A stretch of 60,459 nt of DNA from Streptococcus sciuri (lineage in GTDB: Bacteria; Bacillota; Bacilli; Lactobacillales; Streptococcaceae): the NCBI RefSeq assembly GCF_024814375.1, contig NZ_JANUXX010000009.1, forward strand, positions 1-60,459, in the 5' to 3' direction. The notes under the pieces were generated by a model that ran no database searches, had not been told where the DNA came from, and saw only the letters and a program-made list of their open reading frames with translations. The position numbers were made by a program, and so were the translations under genes. This document shows, piece after piece, positions 30,650 through 37,347 of this stretch; the first letter of the stretch is position 1, and every line of letters begins with the position of its first letter.

Positions 30650-31607
30650 AATCTTCTCTTATAGTGAATGTCATGTCTTTGGTTGAGATGGCAATCTGAG
30701 CACCAATAGTCACGGTAAGTAAAGGTTGCGTATGTGCAAAGTCCATATCGTAAATAACAGGGATCGTTTTTAGAATAGGGTACTTATCTAGAATAAATCT
30801 TAAGATTGATTCTGTCATTTTAGTTTCTTTTGGAAAGCGTCCAACAAGGAGCGCTTTGGGATGAGGGTAACTTTGTAGAAGTGCCGCTAAATTGCGAGTA
30901 AAATCATAAAAGAGATCATCTTCAGATTGTTCGATAACCAAAACATAGTCTGATACCTGTGGAGCGTAGTCTGTTCCACGAAGGAGGTTAAAAGTGACGA
31001 GATTACCCCCAATGAGAGTTCCTTGGGCTTTTCCATGGTTATAGATTTTCCACTTTGTTGGGTAAAAGTGTCGTGACTGACTAGGATCATACCAAGCATC
31101 GCTTGACCATTCCTTACTAGGTACTAAATCATAACTCGTTTGTGTCATGGCTTGTAGCCACATCTCACTCTGATAAGGTTGTCCTTCTTTCATTTTGAAG
31201 CTTGAGTAGCTAGGTCCCATGTAAGTCATGAGATGAGATTTAGCAAAGATAGCATTTAAGAAAGCGGTTGAGTCTGAGTAACCACAAATAATTTTAGGGT
31301 GTTCTGCGATGAGATCGTAATTCAGGTAAGACAATAGTTCATTGGAGTTGAAGCCACCAATAGTGGCTAAAATCGCATCAACATTAGGATCGTAAAAAGC
31401 AGCATGCAAATCAGCAACACGACTCTCAATAGAAGCTGAATAAAGAGAGTCATTTTCCAGATAATGCTCTGAAAAGGAAACCTGAAAACCAAGTTCTTCT
31501 AGTTTGGCTTTTGCTGATAGATTGGCCTCAAACCCACCTAACCTCTCAATAGATGAGGATGGACTAAGGATGCGGATGTGACTTCCTTCTTTTAGTTTTT
31601 TCATCAT
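30648..31607 (-). CDS. Serine carboxypeptidase, S66 family (LD-carboxypeptidase / MccF-like)
   Basis: A 319-residue cytosolic serine peptidase. The nucleophile is S111 in CGYSDSTAFLNAI, the oxyanion segment ATIGGFNSNELLSYL lies near residue 82, and the catalytic His is about H292 in DFAHTQPLLTVTIGA. The family has two known activities: LD-carboxypeptidases that trim tetrapeptides during peptidoglycan recycling, and MccF enzymes that inactivate microcin C-type peptide-nucleotides. Sequence alone does not decide between them; the C-terminal IGAQIAIS end is seen in both. The ribosome site GAGG fits the first ATG at 31607. A small frame (31604-31735) overlaps its start. Confidence 0.92.
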   Translation of the reverse strand: MMKKLKEGSHIRILSPSSSIERLGGFEANLSAKAKLEELGFQVSFSEHYLENDSLYSASIESRVADLHAAFYDPNVDAILATIGGFNSNELLSYLNYDLIAEHPKIICGYSDSTAFLNAIFAKSHLMTYMGPSYSSFKMKEGQPYQSEMWLQAMTQTSYDLVPSKEWSSDAWYDPSQSRHFYPTKWKIYNHGKAQGTLIGGNLVTFNLLRGTDYAPQVSDYVLVIEQSEDDLFYDFTRNLAALLQSYPHPKALLVGRFPKETKMTESILRFILDKYPILKTIPVIYDMDFAHTQPLLTVTIGAQIAISTKDMTFTIRED

Positions 31608-31735
31608 GCCATTGTCCTCTTGCAGTTTGCTCCTGTGCTGCTTGTTACTTTCTTCGTGTTGTAGTTAATAGCTATGCTAGGAACTAGGCATAGCACCGCA
31701 ATACATCCTGTAATCATTCTCTTTTTCGCTTTCAT
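31604..31735 (-). CDS. Possible small exported peptide overlapping the S66 gene (weak)
   Basis: A 43-codon frame starting MKAKKRMITG, followed by a hydrophobic stretch CIAVLCLVPSIAI and a polar tail, which looks like a short signal peptide with a small cargo. Its stop TGA overlaps the ATGATG start of the S66 peptidase, suggesting coupling. Against it: no ribosome site at the ATG. A second frame through the same DNA (ending MYCGAMPSS) also gives plausible residues, so this may be the remnant of a longer gene. I do not assign a function. Confidence 0.25.
   Translation of the reverse strand: MKAKKRMITGCIAVLCLVPSIAINYNTKKVTSSTGANCKRTMA
31681..31700. repeat. Degenerate copy of the comG inverted-repeat arm
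   Basis: GAACTAGGCATAGCACCGCA matches the left arm of the long inverted repeat before comGA (32423-32442) at about 17 of 20 positions, with AGGCATAGCACC identical. A 7-bp mirror GCTATGC/GCATAGC (31671-31694) is centred here. The rest of the 31608-31904 stretch holds no gene I can support apart from the weak small frame. Confidence 0.5.
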
Positions 31736-31904
31736 ACTGTTTTTGGTCAATAATATTTTGGATAGCGTTGGTATCATCTTCGGTCAGTGGTTTATTACTC
31801 CTTGAATTTTATCATAATCCTTAAGGGTATAGCAAGATGAATGATGGATAAAAACATGTCTTTATGAAAAGTTCAAGTCTAAAATTTATCCAAGTAAAAA
31901 ATAG

Positions 31905-31930
31905 AAAAAGCCCAGTACAATGGGCTTTTT
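31905..31930. terminator. Terminator after tRNA-Cys
   Basis: AAAAAGCCCA pairs with TGGGCTTTTT (10 bp, 6-nt loop). It closes the minus-strand tRNA transcript and could work in both directions. Confidence 0.9.
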
Positions 31931-31963
31931 GGCAACATAAATCATGATAAAATCCTATAAATA

Positions 31964-32034
31964 AGGCGGTAGACGGATTTGAACCGACGATCAAGCTTTT
32001 GCAGAGCCGTGCCTTACCACTTGGCTATACCGCC
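31964..32034 (-). tRNA. tRNA-Cys (anticodon GCA)
   Basis: A 71-nt cloverleaf on the minus strand: acceptor GGCGGTA with TACCGCC, D-arm AGCCAAGTGGTAAGGC, anticodon loop CTGCAAA with GCA, and T-arm GTCGGTTCAAATCCGTC. The discriminator is T, and CCA is not encoded. The short D-loop and 71-nt length are normal for tRNA-Cys. It is a single gene with its own promoter and terminator. Confidence 0.97.
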
Positions 32035-32046
32035 ACAACAGGTAAT

Positions 32047-32075
32047 ATTTTATCTTAATTGTGTAGATTCGTCAA
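32047..32075 (-). promoter_or_regulatory. Promoter of tRNA-Cys
   Basis: On the minus strand TTGACG (32070-32075), a 17-bp spacer and TAAAAT (32047-32052), ending 12 bases before the mature tRNA. Confidence 0.85.
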
Positions 32076-32095
32076 GTGGTAATTGTGAAAAGTCG

Positions 32096-32124
32096 AATCC
32101 TTTTTAGGCTAATTAAAAAGGATT
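32096..32124. repeat. Perfect 10-bp inverted repeat
   Basis: AATCCTTTTT and AAAAAGGATT flank a 9-base centre. There is no T run after it on either strand, so it is more like an operator or a folded RNA element than a terminator. It lies 21 bp upstream of the tRNA-Cys -35 and before the promoter at 32162. Confidence 0.6.
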
Positions 32125-32161
32125 ATAAATATAAATGTTTAAATCAATCACAAAAAATTTT

Positions 32162-32191
32162 TTGTTAGAGGGTTTATAGATGTTTTATGAT
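32162..32191 (+). promoter_or_regulatory. Promoter before a micro-ORF
   Basis: TTGTTA (32162-32167), an 18-bp spacer and TATGAT (32186-32191). The next ATG with a strong ribosome site is at 32234. Confidence 0.45.
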
Positions 32192-32233
32192 ATGTTGCAA
32201 TCTTGTCGATTAATGCAGGAAAGGAGAAAAGTT

Positions 32234-32281
32234 ATGTCTTTGATAACCATTAAAATGAGTTTTTGGGATTCTAGAGACTAA
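32234..32281 (+). CDS. Possible 15-residue peptide gene
   Basis: ATG 32234 to TAA 32279-32281 codes for MSLITIKMSFWDSRD. The ribosome site AAGGAG at 32221-32226 has ideal 7-base spacing, and a plausible promoter lies at 32162-32191. The frame is also open upstream to ATG 32180, but that ATG falls inside the promoter. Downstream, TTTTTCAGC can pair with GCTGAAGAA. It could be a leader peptide, a short signalling peptide, or chance. I recognise no known pheromone motif. Confidence 0.3.
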   Translation: MSLITIKMSFWDSRD

Positions 32282-32406
32282 CTCTGTTTTCTTTTTCAGC
32301 AAGTCGTTTGGGATAATAGGCTGAAGAACTACCAAGGCTATACGATGTATGTCTTTTTTTATTTCTTTAAAAAATGTGTTCTATTTTCTTTTCTTTTGTG
32401 ATTTCT

Positions 32407-32414
32407 TACGAATA
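32407..32414 (+). promoter_or_regulatory. SigX (ComX) box of the comG operon
   Basis: TACGAATA, the streptococcal competence box, preceded by a T-rich stretch as in other late competence promoters. It places the comG operon under the alternative sigma factor SigX. The transcription start should fall at about 32420-32424, where the left arm of the inverted repeat begins. Confidence 0.85.
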
Positions 32415-32419
32415 GAATA

Positions 32420-32526
32420 AGTGAGCAAGGCATAGCACCACAGCTAACTTTCTTAACTATTTATTCCTTAATTCTTTGAAATTTTACTTTAACACTATTT
32501 AGCTGTGGTGCTATGCCTTGCTCACT
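32420..32526. repeat. Long perfect inverted repeat in the comG leader
   Basis: The 28-base arm at 32420-32447 (starting AGTGAGCAAGGCATAGCACC) is the exact reverse complement of 32499-32526, around a 51-base AT-rich centre. It sits between the SigX box and comGA, adding about 107 bp to a leader that is usually short. The shape is that of a miniature inverted-repeat element (inference). I see no clear target-site duplication. In RNA it would form a 28-bp hairpin right at the 5' end. Confidence 0.8.
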
Positions 32527-32535
32527 AGGAAATGA

Positions 32536-32550
32536 CTCTTTTAGAAAGAG
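32536..32550 (+). promoter_or_regulatory. Small hairpin covering the comGA ribosome site
   Basis: CTCTTT pairs with AAAGAG around a TAG loop. AAAGAGG is the likely ribosome site of comGA (ATG 32557), so this hairpin could partly hide it. Confidence 0.4.
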
Positions 32551-32556
32551 GTAAAC

Positions 32557-33498
32557 ATGGTACAAGAGTTAGCCAAAGAACTCATCAAGACAGCTGTTGC
32601 TATTAATGCTCAGGATATTTATATTATCCCAAAAGCAAAGCAATATGAAGTATTCATGAGAGTTGGTGATGAAAGACGACATATAGATGTTTTTGGAAAT
32701 GATCGGATGGCTAGTCTTATTGGTCACTTTAAATTTGTTGCAGGAATGAATGTTGGCGAAAAAAGACGAAGTCAACTCGGTTCATGTGATTATACCTTTG
32801 AGGAAGATGAGATAGTATCTCTTCGTTTATCAAGTGTGGGTGATTACCGTGGACTTGAGAGTTTGGTTATTCGCCTGCTTTACTCTGGGCGTCATGAGTT
32901 ACATTACTGGTTTGATGGGATTGAACGTCTCAAACCAGTAGTAGGGGGTCGAGGTCTTTATCTTTTTTCGGGTCCTGTTGGTAGTGGTAAAACCACACTT
33001 ATGCACCAATTGGTTGCGGATCAATTTAGAGATAAACAGATTATCACTATTGAAGATCCTGTGGAAATCAAACAGGAAAATATGCTTCAACTTCAACTCA
33101 ATGAGGAAATTGGCATGACTTATGATAATCTTATCAAGCTATCGTTAAGGCATCGCCCTGATATCCTTATTATCGGTGAGATTAGAGATAGTCAAACAGC
33201 ACGTGCGGTTATTCGTGCTAGTCTCACAGGAGCTATGGTCTTTTCTACAATTCATGCTAAGAGTATTTCTGGTGTTTATGATCGTTTACTAGAGCTTGGT
33301 GTTAGCATAGAAGAGTTGAATAATAGTCTCCGTATGATTGTTTATCAACGTTTGGTTGGGGGAGGAGGTGTGATTGATTTTGCTACAGAAAACTTCCAAG
33401 AACACAGTTGCGCACAGTGGAATTCCCAAATGGATCAGTTGGCTCAAGGCGGACATATCACTTTGCAAGAAGCTAAAATCGAAAAGATTATCGGCTAA
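32557..33498 (+). CDS. comGA: Competence pseudopilus assembly ATPase ComGA
   Basis: The cytosolic hexameric ATPase (GspE/PilB family) that powers assembly of the DNA-uptake pseudopilus. The 313 residues are normal for ComGA/ComYA. Walker A is GPVGSGKTT (139-147), the Asp box lies in ITIEDPVEIKQ, and Walker B in DILIIGEIRDSQTARA with the following His box FSTIHAKS. It is the first gene of the seven-gene operon comGA-GG. Control is probably by SigX through the box at 32407, modified by the leader repeat. comGB begins inside its last 125 bases. Confidence 0.97.
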   Translation: MVQELAKELIKTAVAINAQDIYIIPKAKQYEVFMRVGDERRHIDVFGNDRMASLIGHFKFVAGMNVGEKRRSQLGSCDYTFEEDEIVSLRLSSVGDYRGLESLVIRLLYSGRHELHYWFDGIERLKPVVGGRGLYLFSGPVGSGKTTLMHQLVADQFRDKQIITIEDPVEIKQENMLQLQLNEEIGMTYDNLIKLSLRHRPDILIIGEIRDSQTARAVIRASLTGAMVFSTIHAKSISGVYDRLLELGVSIEELNNSLRMIVYQRLVGGGGVIDFATENFQEHSCAQWNSQMDQLAQGGHITLQEAKIEKIIG

Positions 33499-34465
33499 GC
33501 AGCAAGCAAAACTCATCCAACTCTTTAATAACCTGTTTATCAGCGGTTTTACACTGAGTGAAATGGTTATTTTTTTGAAACGCAGTCAATTGCTTACCGA
33601 TAAGTACACTGACCAAATGCAATCTTCATTACTGGAAGGTAAAAGTATGGCAGCGATGATGGCAGCTGTCGGTTTTTCAGATACCATTGTTACACAGATG
33701 TCTCTTGCTGATATTCATGGCAATACTCAAAAAAGTCTCACCAAAATAGAGAGCTATCTGAACAGTATGGCAATCCTCAAGAAAAAGCTAGTTGAGGTGG
33801 CAACTTATCCCATTATTCTTTTGAGTTTTTTAGTCTTGATTATGATAGGACTTAAAAACTATCTTATTCCTCAGCTCGATGGTGGTAATCTAGCTACACG
33901 TCTTGTCGCTTCATTTCCTCTTCTCTTTTTCTCTATTCTCATTTGTTGTGTATTTCTTTTAGGGATAGGTTATGCTTTTATGCGCCAGATGTCTCGGATG
34001 CGAGCTGTTACTATATTAAGTAAGTTTCCTTTTGTTGGTCATTATGTCAAGCTCTATCTTACTGCTTATTATGCTCGTGAATGGGGAAATCTTATTGGTC
34101 AAGGGATTGACTTATCTCAGATTGTCACCTTGATGCAGAAGCAAAAATCAAAACTTTTTAATGAGATTGGTAGAGACTTAGAAGAAAAACTTTTATCAGG
34201 TCAGACTTTCTGTGAGACTGTGCTATTGTATCCTTTCTTTTTAAAAGAGCTGGGACTTATGATCGAGTATGGTGAAGTTAAAGCTAAACTTGGAGCGGAA
34301 TTGGATATCTATGCCGATGAGGCTTGGGAGACTTTCTTTCTTCGATTACAAAAAGCAACTCAACTCATCCAACCCTTGATTTTTATCTTTGTAGCACTTG
34401 TTATTGTTATGATTTATGCGGCAATGCTACTACCAATGTACCAAAATATGGAGTTTAATGTATGA
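33374..34465 (+). CDS. comGB: Competence pseudopilus membrane platform ComGB
   Basis: A polytopic inner-membrane protein of the GspF family that connects the ATPase to the growing pilus. It has two GspF-type repeats and membrane helices near TYPIILLSFLVLIMIGL, LLFFSILICCVFLLGIGYAF and the C-terminal LIFIFVALVIVMIYAAMLL. The start is uncertain. The frame has no ATG near the usual N-terminus (ISWLKADISL), but a TTG at 33374 is preceded by an exceptionally strong GGAGGAGGTG, five bases away. I give that start, which makes a 125-base overlap with comGA. A rare codon further in would give a shorter, more family-like protein. Confidence 0.93.
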   Translation: MILLQKTSKNTVAHSGIPKWISWLKADISLCKKLKSKRLSAKQQAKLIQLFNNLFISGFTLSEMVIFLKRSQLLTDKYTDQMQSSLLEGKSMAAMMAAVGFSDTIVTQMSLADIHGNTQKSLTKIESYLNSMAILKKKLVEVATYPIILLSFLVLIMIGLKNYLIPQLDGGNLATRLVASFPLLFFSILICCVFLLGIGYAFMRQMSRMRAVTILSKFPFVGHYVKLYLTAYYAREWGNLIGQGIDLSQIVTLMQKQKSKLFNEIGRDLEEKLLSGQTFCETVLLYPFFLKELGLMIEYGEVKAKLGAELDIYADEAWETFFLRLQKATQLIQPLIFIFVALVIVMIYAAMLLPMYQNMEFNV

Positions 34466-34788
34466 AAAAATATGTCAATCTTATTACAAAAACAAAAGCT
34501 AAAGCGTTTACGTTAATAGAGATGTTAATCGTTTTGGTCATCATCAGTGTCTTGCTTTTACTTTTTGTACCTAATCTAGCAAAACAAAAAGAAAAGGTTA
34601 CACAAACTGGAAATTCAGCTGTTGTCAAGGTAGTTGAGAGTCAAGCAGAACTGTATAATCTCAACCATGAGGACACAGCGACTCTTGCAAAGCTGGTTAA
34701 ATCAGGAGACATTTCTAGCAAGCAATCAAAGGCTTATAGTGATTATTATGCACAACATCCTAAAGAAACTGCTACTGTGGCCAATTAA
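34462..34788 (+). CDS. comGC: Major competence pseudopilin ComGC
   Basis: The main subunit of the competence pseudopilus, 108 residues. It has a type IV prepilin leader with cleavage A15|F16 in KAKAFTLIEMLIVLVIISV, the +5 glutamate E20, and the hydrophobic assembly helix. It is processed by a prepilinase encoded elsewhere. The start overlaps the comGB stop by four bases. Length and charge pattern match streptococcal ComGC/CglC. Confidence 0.97.
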   Translation: MKKYVNLITKTKAKAFTLIEMLIVLVIISVLLLLFVPNLAKQKEKVTQTGNSAVVKVVESQAELYNLNHEDTATLAKLVKSGDISSKQSKAYSDYYAQHPKETATVAN

Positions 34789-35191
34789 GGGATTTACGCT
34801 TATTGATAGTCTCCTTACTCTTTTTGTTGTCTCCTCTCTGACTCTTCTTTTATCTGGAGCGGTGGAGCGGAGTTTTACTAGCGTCAAAGAGACGCTCTTT
34901 TGGTTACAATTTGAGCAAGTTTATCGAGATACACAAAAGCTAAGTGCTACTAAACAAAGTCCAATGGCTTTAGATATCGCAGCGACAGTTTCTAATGGCT
35001 ATACCAGTGTTTCATTGCCAGAGACCATTACTCCCTTAGAACATAAGCACATTGTCTTTGATAGCGCTGGTGGCAACTCGTCACTAACTAAAATTCAATT
35101 TCAAACAGCGGACAAAATTGTCACCTATCAACTCTATCTAGGAAGTGGTAATTATAAAAAATCAGAAACTAGCCGCTTACATTCTCCTTGA
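34748..35191 (+). CDS. comGD: Minor competence pseudopilin ComGD
   Basis: A 147-residue minor pilin with the leader G15|F16 in WPIKGFTLIDSLLTLFVV. The +5 residue is D instead of the usual E, a conservative but noteworthy change. An open frame extends left to 34634 within comGC. I chose ATG 34748 because it gives a normal short basic leader. It overlaps comGC by 41 bases. Minor pilins prime pilus assembly at the membrane. Confidence 0.9.
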   Translation: MHNILKKLLLWPIKGFTLIDSLLTLFVVSSLTLLLSGAVERSFTSVKETLFWLQFEQVYRDTQKLSATKQSPMALDIAATVSNGYTSVSLPETITPLEHKHIVFDSAGGNSSLTKIQFQTADKIVTYQLYLGSGNYKKSETSRLHSP

Positions 35192-35438
35192 AAGTCTTGT
35201 GGCACTTGCTATTTTGGCTTGTATTACGACTCTTATATTAGGCGAATTTAATAGGCAAAGAAAAACGTTACAGGACAGCCAAAACAGACAGGAGGCTTTG
35301 CTTCTTGCAACGATGGCGATTAGGGCAAATAAAAAAGAACTTCACCTTAATGGCGTGTCTGTTTCGGTAGAAATGCATTCAAATGAGGTTTTTATATATC
35401 AAGGAAAAGAGGAACTCTTACATGCGCTTAAAGAGTAA
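35145..35438 (+). CDS. comGE: Minor competence pseudopilin ComGE
   Basis: A 97-residue minor pilin. The leader ends with A|Y in KLAAYILLESLVALAILA, and the +5 glutamate is present. The start is GTG at 35145, after AGGAA and inside the end of comGD (47-base overlap). The order in the operon and the short length support the call. Confidence 0.88.
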   Translation: MVIIKNQKLAAYILLESLVALAILACITTLILGEFNRQRKTLQDSQNRQEALLLATMAIRANKKELHLNGVSVSVEMHSNEVFIYQGKEELLHALKE

Positions 35439-35859
35439 ATTACATGCTTTTACCTTACTTGAGTGTCTGATTGCTCTCCTTATCATATCAGGTTCTGCTC
35501 TTGTTTATCAAGGGCTAACGCAGACACTCTCAAGTAATATTTACTATCTTTCTAGTAATCACCAAAGCAATTGGTTGCTCTTTGCTAAGCAACTACAAAG
35601 TGAGTGGGAGGTGTGCCAGCTAGATCGTGTCACCTCAGATAAAGTATACCTCAAAAAAGGGAATCAAGAGTTGGCTTATGGTCTATCAAAAAGAGGCGAT
35701 TTTCGTAAAACAAATGCTAATAATCAAGGTTATCAGCCCATGCTCTTTGGCTTGGCAGATTGTCAGGTGCGTGAAAAAGGAGGCCTTATTACAGTAGCTT
35801 TAACTTTTAAAGATGGATTAGAGAGGACATTTATCTATGATTTTAAAGCGCAAAGTTAA
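35422..35859 (+). CDS. comGF: Minor competence pseudopilin ComGF
   Basis: A 145-residue minor pilin with the leader A9|F10 in KLHAFTLLECLIALLII and the +5 glutamate E14. The frame is open left to 35383, but ATG 35422 follows GAGGAA at 35409-35414 and gives the short basic leader of the family. It overlaps comGE by 17 bases. The C-terminal part with LADCQVREKGG and FKDGLERTFIYDF is typical for streptococcal ComGF. Confidence 0.92.
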   Translation: MRLKSKLHAFTLLECLIALLIISGSALVYQGLTQTLSSNIYYLSSNHQSNWLLFAKQLQSEWEVCQLDRVTSDKVYLKKGNQELAYGLSKRGDFRKTNANNQGYQPMLFGLADCQVREKGGLITVALTFKDGLERTFIYDFKAQS

Positions 35860-36259
35860 GGCAGGTGTCCTCCTATATGCTCTTTTAATGGCAGCTATCT
35901 TTACTCTCCTTTTACAATTTTATTTGGGACGTGTTAGAGCAAACAAAATTCAGCAATTAGCGCAAGAAGAGGCTAGCAAAGCTTATCTCATTGCGACTTT
36001 AGCTAAAAATCAAAAAGACTCAAAGTTGACCTTTGAAGGGGCACAGGTTCACGTAGATAAAGAGGACAACAACTTAACGGTTACAGTCACTTTATCTCAT
36101 AAAGGAACGTATCATTACACTTTTCCAACGACACAAGAATTAGAAGAAAATGTCTCATCACAATCTTCAAGTGATATTCCATCTTCCTTGACTCAAGAAG
36201 AAATACTTTCCCCCTCGGTGACTGAAATGAAAACGGAACAAGAGGCGTCTGTTCCATAG
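35837..36259 (+). CDS. comGG: Minor competence pseudopilin ComGG
   Basis: The last gene of the operon, 140 residues. The prepilin-like start VKAGVLLYALLMAAIFTLLL lacks the +5 glutamate, as is usual for the GspK-like tip pilin ComGG. The C-terminal third is rich in S, E and Q. It overlaps comGF by 23 bases. A terminator follows directly. Confidence 0.9.
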   Translation: MILKRKVKAGVLLYALLMAAIFTLLLQFYLGRVRANKIQQLAQEEASKAYLIATLAKNQKDSKLTFEGAQVHVDKEDNNLTVTVTLSHKGTYHYTFPTTQELEENVSSQSSSDIPSSLTQEEILSPSVTEMKTEQEASVP

Positions 36260-36290
36260 AAAGCTGGGCTATTTGCCTAGCTTTTCTTTC
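36260..36290 (+). terminator. Terminator of the comG operon
   Basis: AAAGCTGGGC pairs with GCCTAGCTTT (10 bp with one G-T pair), followed by a T-rich tract. Confidence 0.85.
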
Positions 36291-36327
36291 TATTTATTTT
36301 TTGATATGATAAAAGGTGGAGGAAGAC

Positions 36328-37278
36328 ATGAATTTTGAAACCATTGAAAAAGCTTATGCTTTATTACTTGAGAATGTCCAGTTCATTCAAAATCAGCTAA
36401 AGACGACTTTTTACGATGCTCTTATTGAGCAAAATGTGCTCTATGTTACCAAAGAAGCTACAGATGTTGCTATTGTAGATAATAATAAATCCCTTGAAAA
36501 CTTAGCTCTCTCTGCTGAAGAGTGGCGTCGTGCTTTTCAGTTTTTATTGATAAAAGCTTCGCAAACGGAGTTACTTCAACTCAATCATCAATTGACACCA
36601 GATAGTATCGGCTTTATTATCTTATATTTGCTGGAAGAGTTAACCTCATCTGCTCCCCTTGATGTACTTGAGATTGGCAGCGGAACAGGTAATCTTGCTT
36701 ACACGCTTTTAAATAACAGTCCCAAAGACTTGCACTATATGGGGATTGAAGTGGATGATTTATTAATTGATCTGTCTGCGAGTATAGCGGATGTGATGCA
36801 AGTTGATGCGCAGTTTATTCAAGAAGATGCTGTACGTCCGCAACTGATGAAACCAAGTGATGTGATTATTAGTGATTTGCCTATTGGCTATTACCCTAAC
36901 GATGAGGTAGCAAAACGCTACCAAGTAGCGAGTCATCTCGAACATACTTATGCTCATCATTTGCTGATGGAGCAGTCAATCAAGTATCTTAAAACAGATG
37001 GTCTAGCTATTTTTTTAGCTCCCAATAATCTTCTCACTAGTCCACAAAGTGATTTGCTAAAAGGGTGGATTACTCAAGCAGTGAGTATTTTAGCAGTCAT
37101 TGCTCTTCCAGAAAATCTCTTTGGTCATAAAAAAAATGCTAAGTCTATCTTTGTTTTCAAAAAACGTGATGATGTACCGAAAGAAACCTTTGTTTATCAG
37201 CTTGGCGATTTGCAGCGTCAAGAAAGTATGCTTGATTTGATTGACAATTTTCAAAAATGGAGAACAGATAATGGCTAA
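36328..37278 (+). CDS. Class I SAM-dependent methyltransferase, adenine-N6 type (YtxK-like)
   Basis: A 316-residue methyltransferase. The SAM site is LEIGSGTGNLAYTLL at about residues 114-128, and a DPPY-like catalytic motif reads SDLPIGYYPND near 186. Such genes sit between comG and ackA in streptococci and lactococci, and are often listed as N6-adenine DNA methyltransferases without proven substrate. The long C-terminal half is the usual nucleic-acid-binding part. An upstream in-frame GTG (36316) lies inside the ribosome site GGTGGAGG, so I start at ATG 36328. It is probably transcribed separately from comG, which ends in a terminator. Confidence 0.92.
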   Translation: MNFETIEKAYALLLENVQFIQNQLKTTFYDALIEQNVLYVTKEATDVAIVDNNKSLENLALSAEEWRRAFQFLLIKASQTELLQLNHQLTPDSIGFIILYLLEELTSSAPLDVLEIGSGTGNLAYTLLNNSPKDLHYMGIEVDDLLIDLSASIADVMQVDAQFIQEDAVRPQLMKPSDVIISDLPIGYYPNDEVAKRYQVASHLEHTYAHHLLMEQSIKYLKTDGLAIFLAPNNLLTSPQSDLLKGWITQAVSILAVIALPENLFGHKKNAKSIFVFKKRDDVPKETFVYQLGDLQRQESMLDLIDNFQKWRTDNG

Positions 37279-37291
37279 ACCTAAATTTTTA

Positions 37292-37324
37292 TGATAAAAT
37301 AAAAATATATTGAAAACGCTTAAA
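37292..37324 (+). promoter_or_regulatory. Promoter and CcpA-type cre site of ackA
   Basis: TGATAAAAT (37292-37300) is an extended -10. Just after it TTGAAAACGCTTAAA (37310-37324) fits the cre consensus with one mismatch and would overlap the transcription start. From its position, CcpA binding there would repress rather than activate (inference). Confidence 0.5.
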
Positions 37325-37347
37325 TGAAATTAGATGGGGTGTGACTT

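Noticed and set aside
32420..32526. The comG-leader inverted repeat as a simple terminator
   Set aside because: There is no T run after the right arm, and the SigX box lies upstream of it; termination there would silence the operon it precedes.
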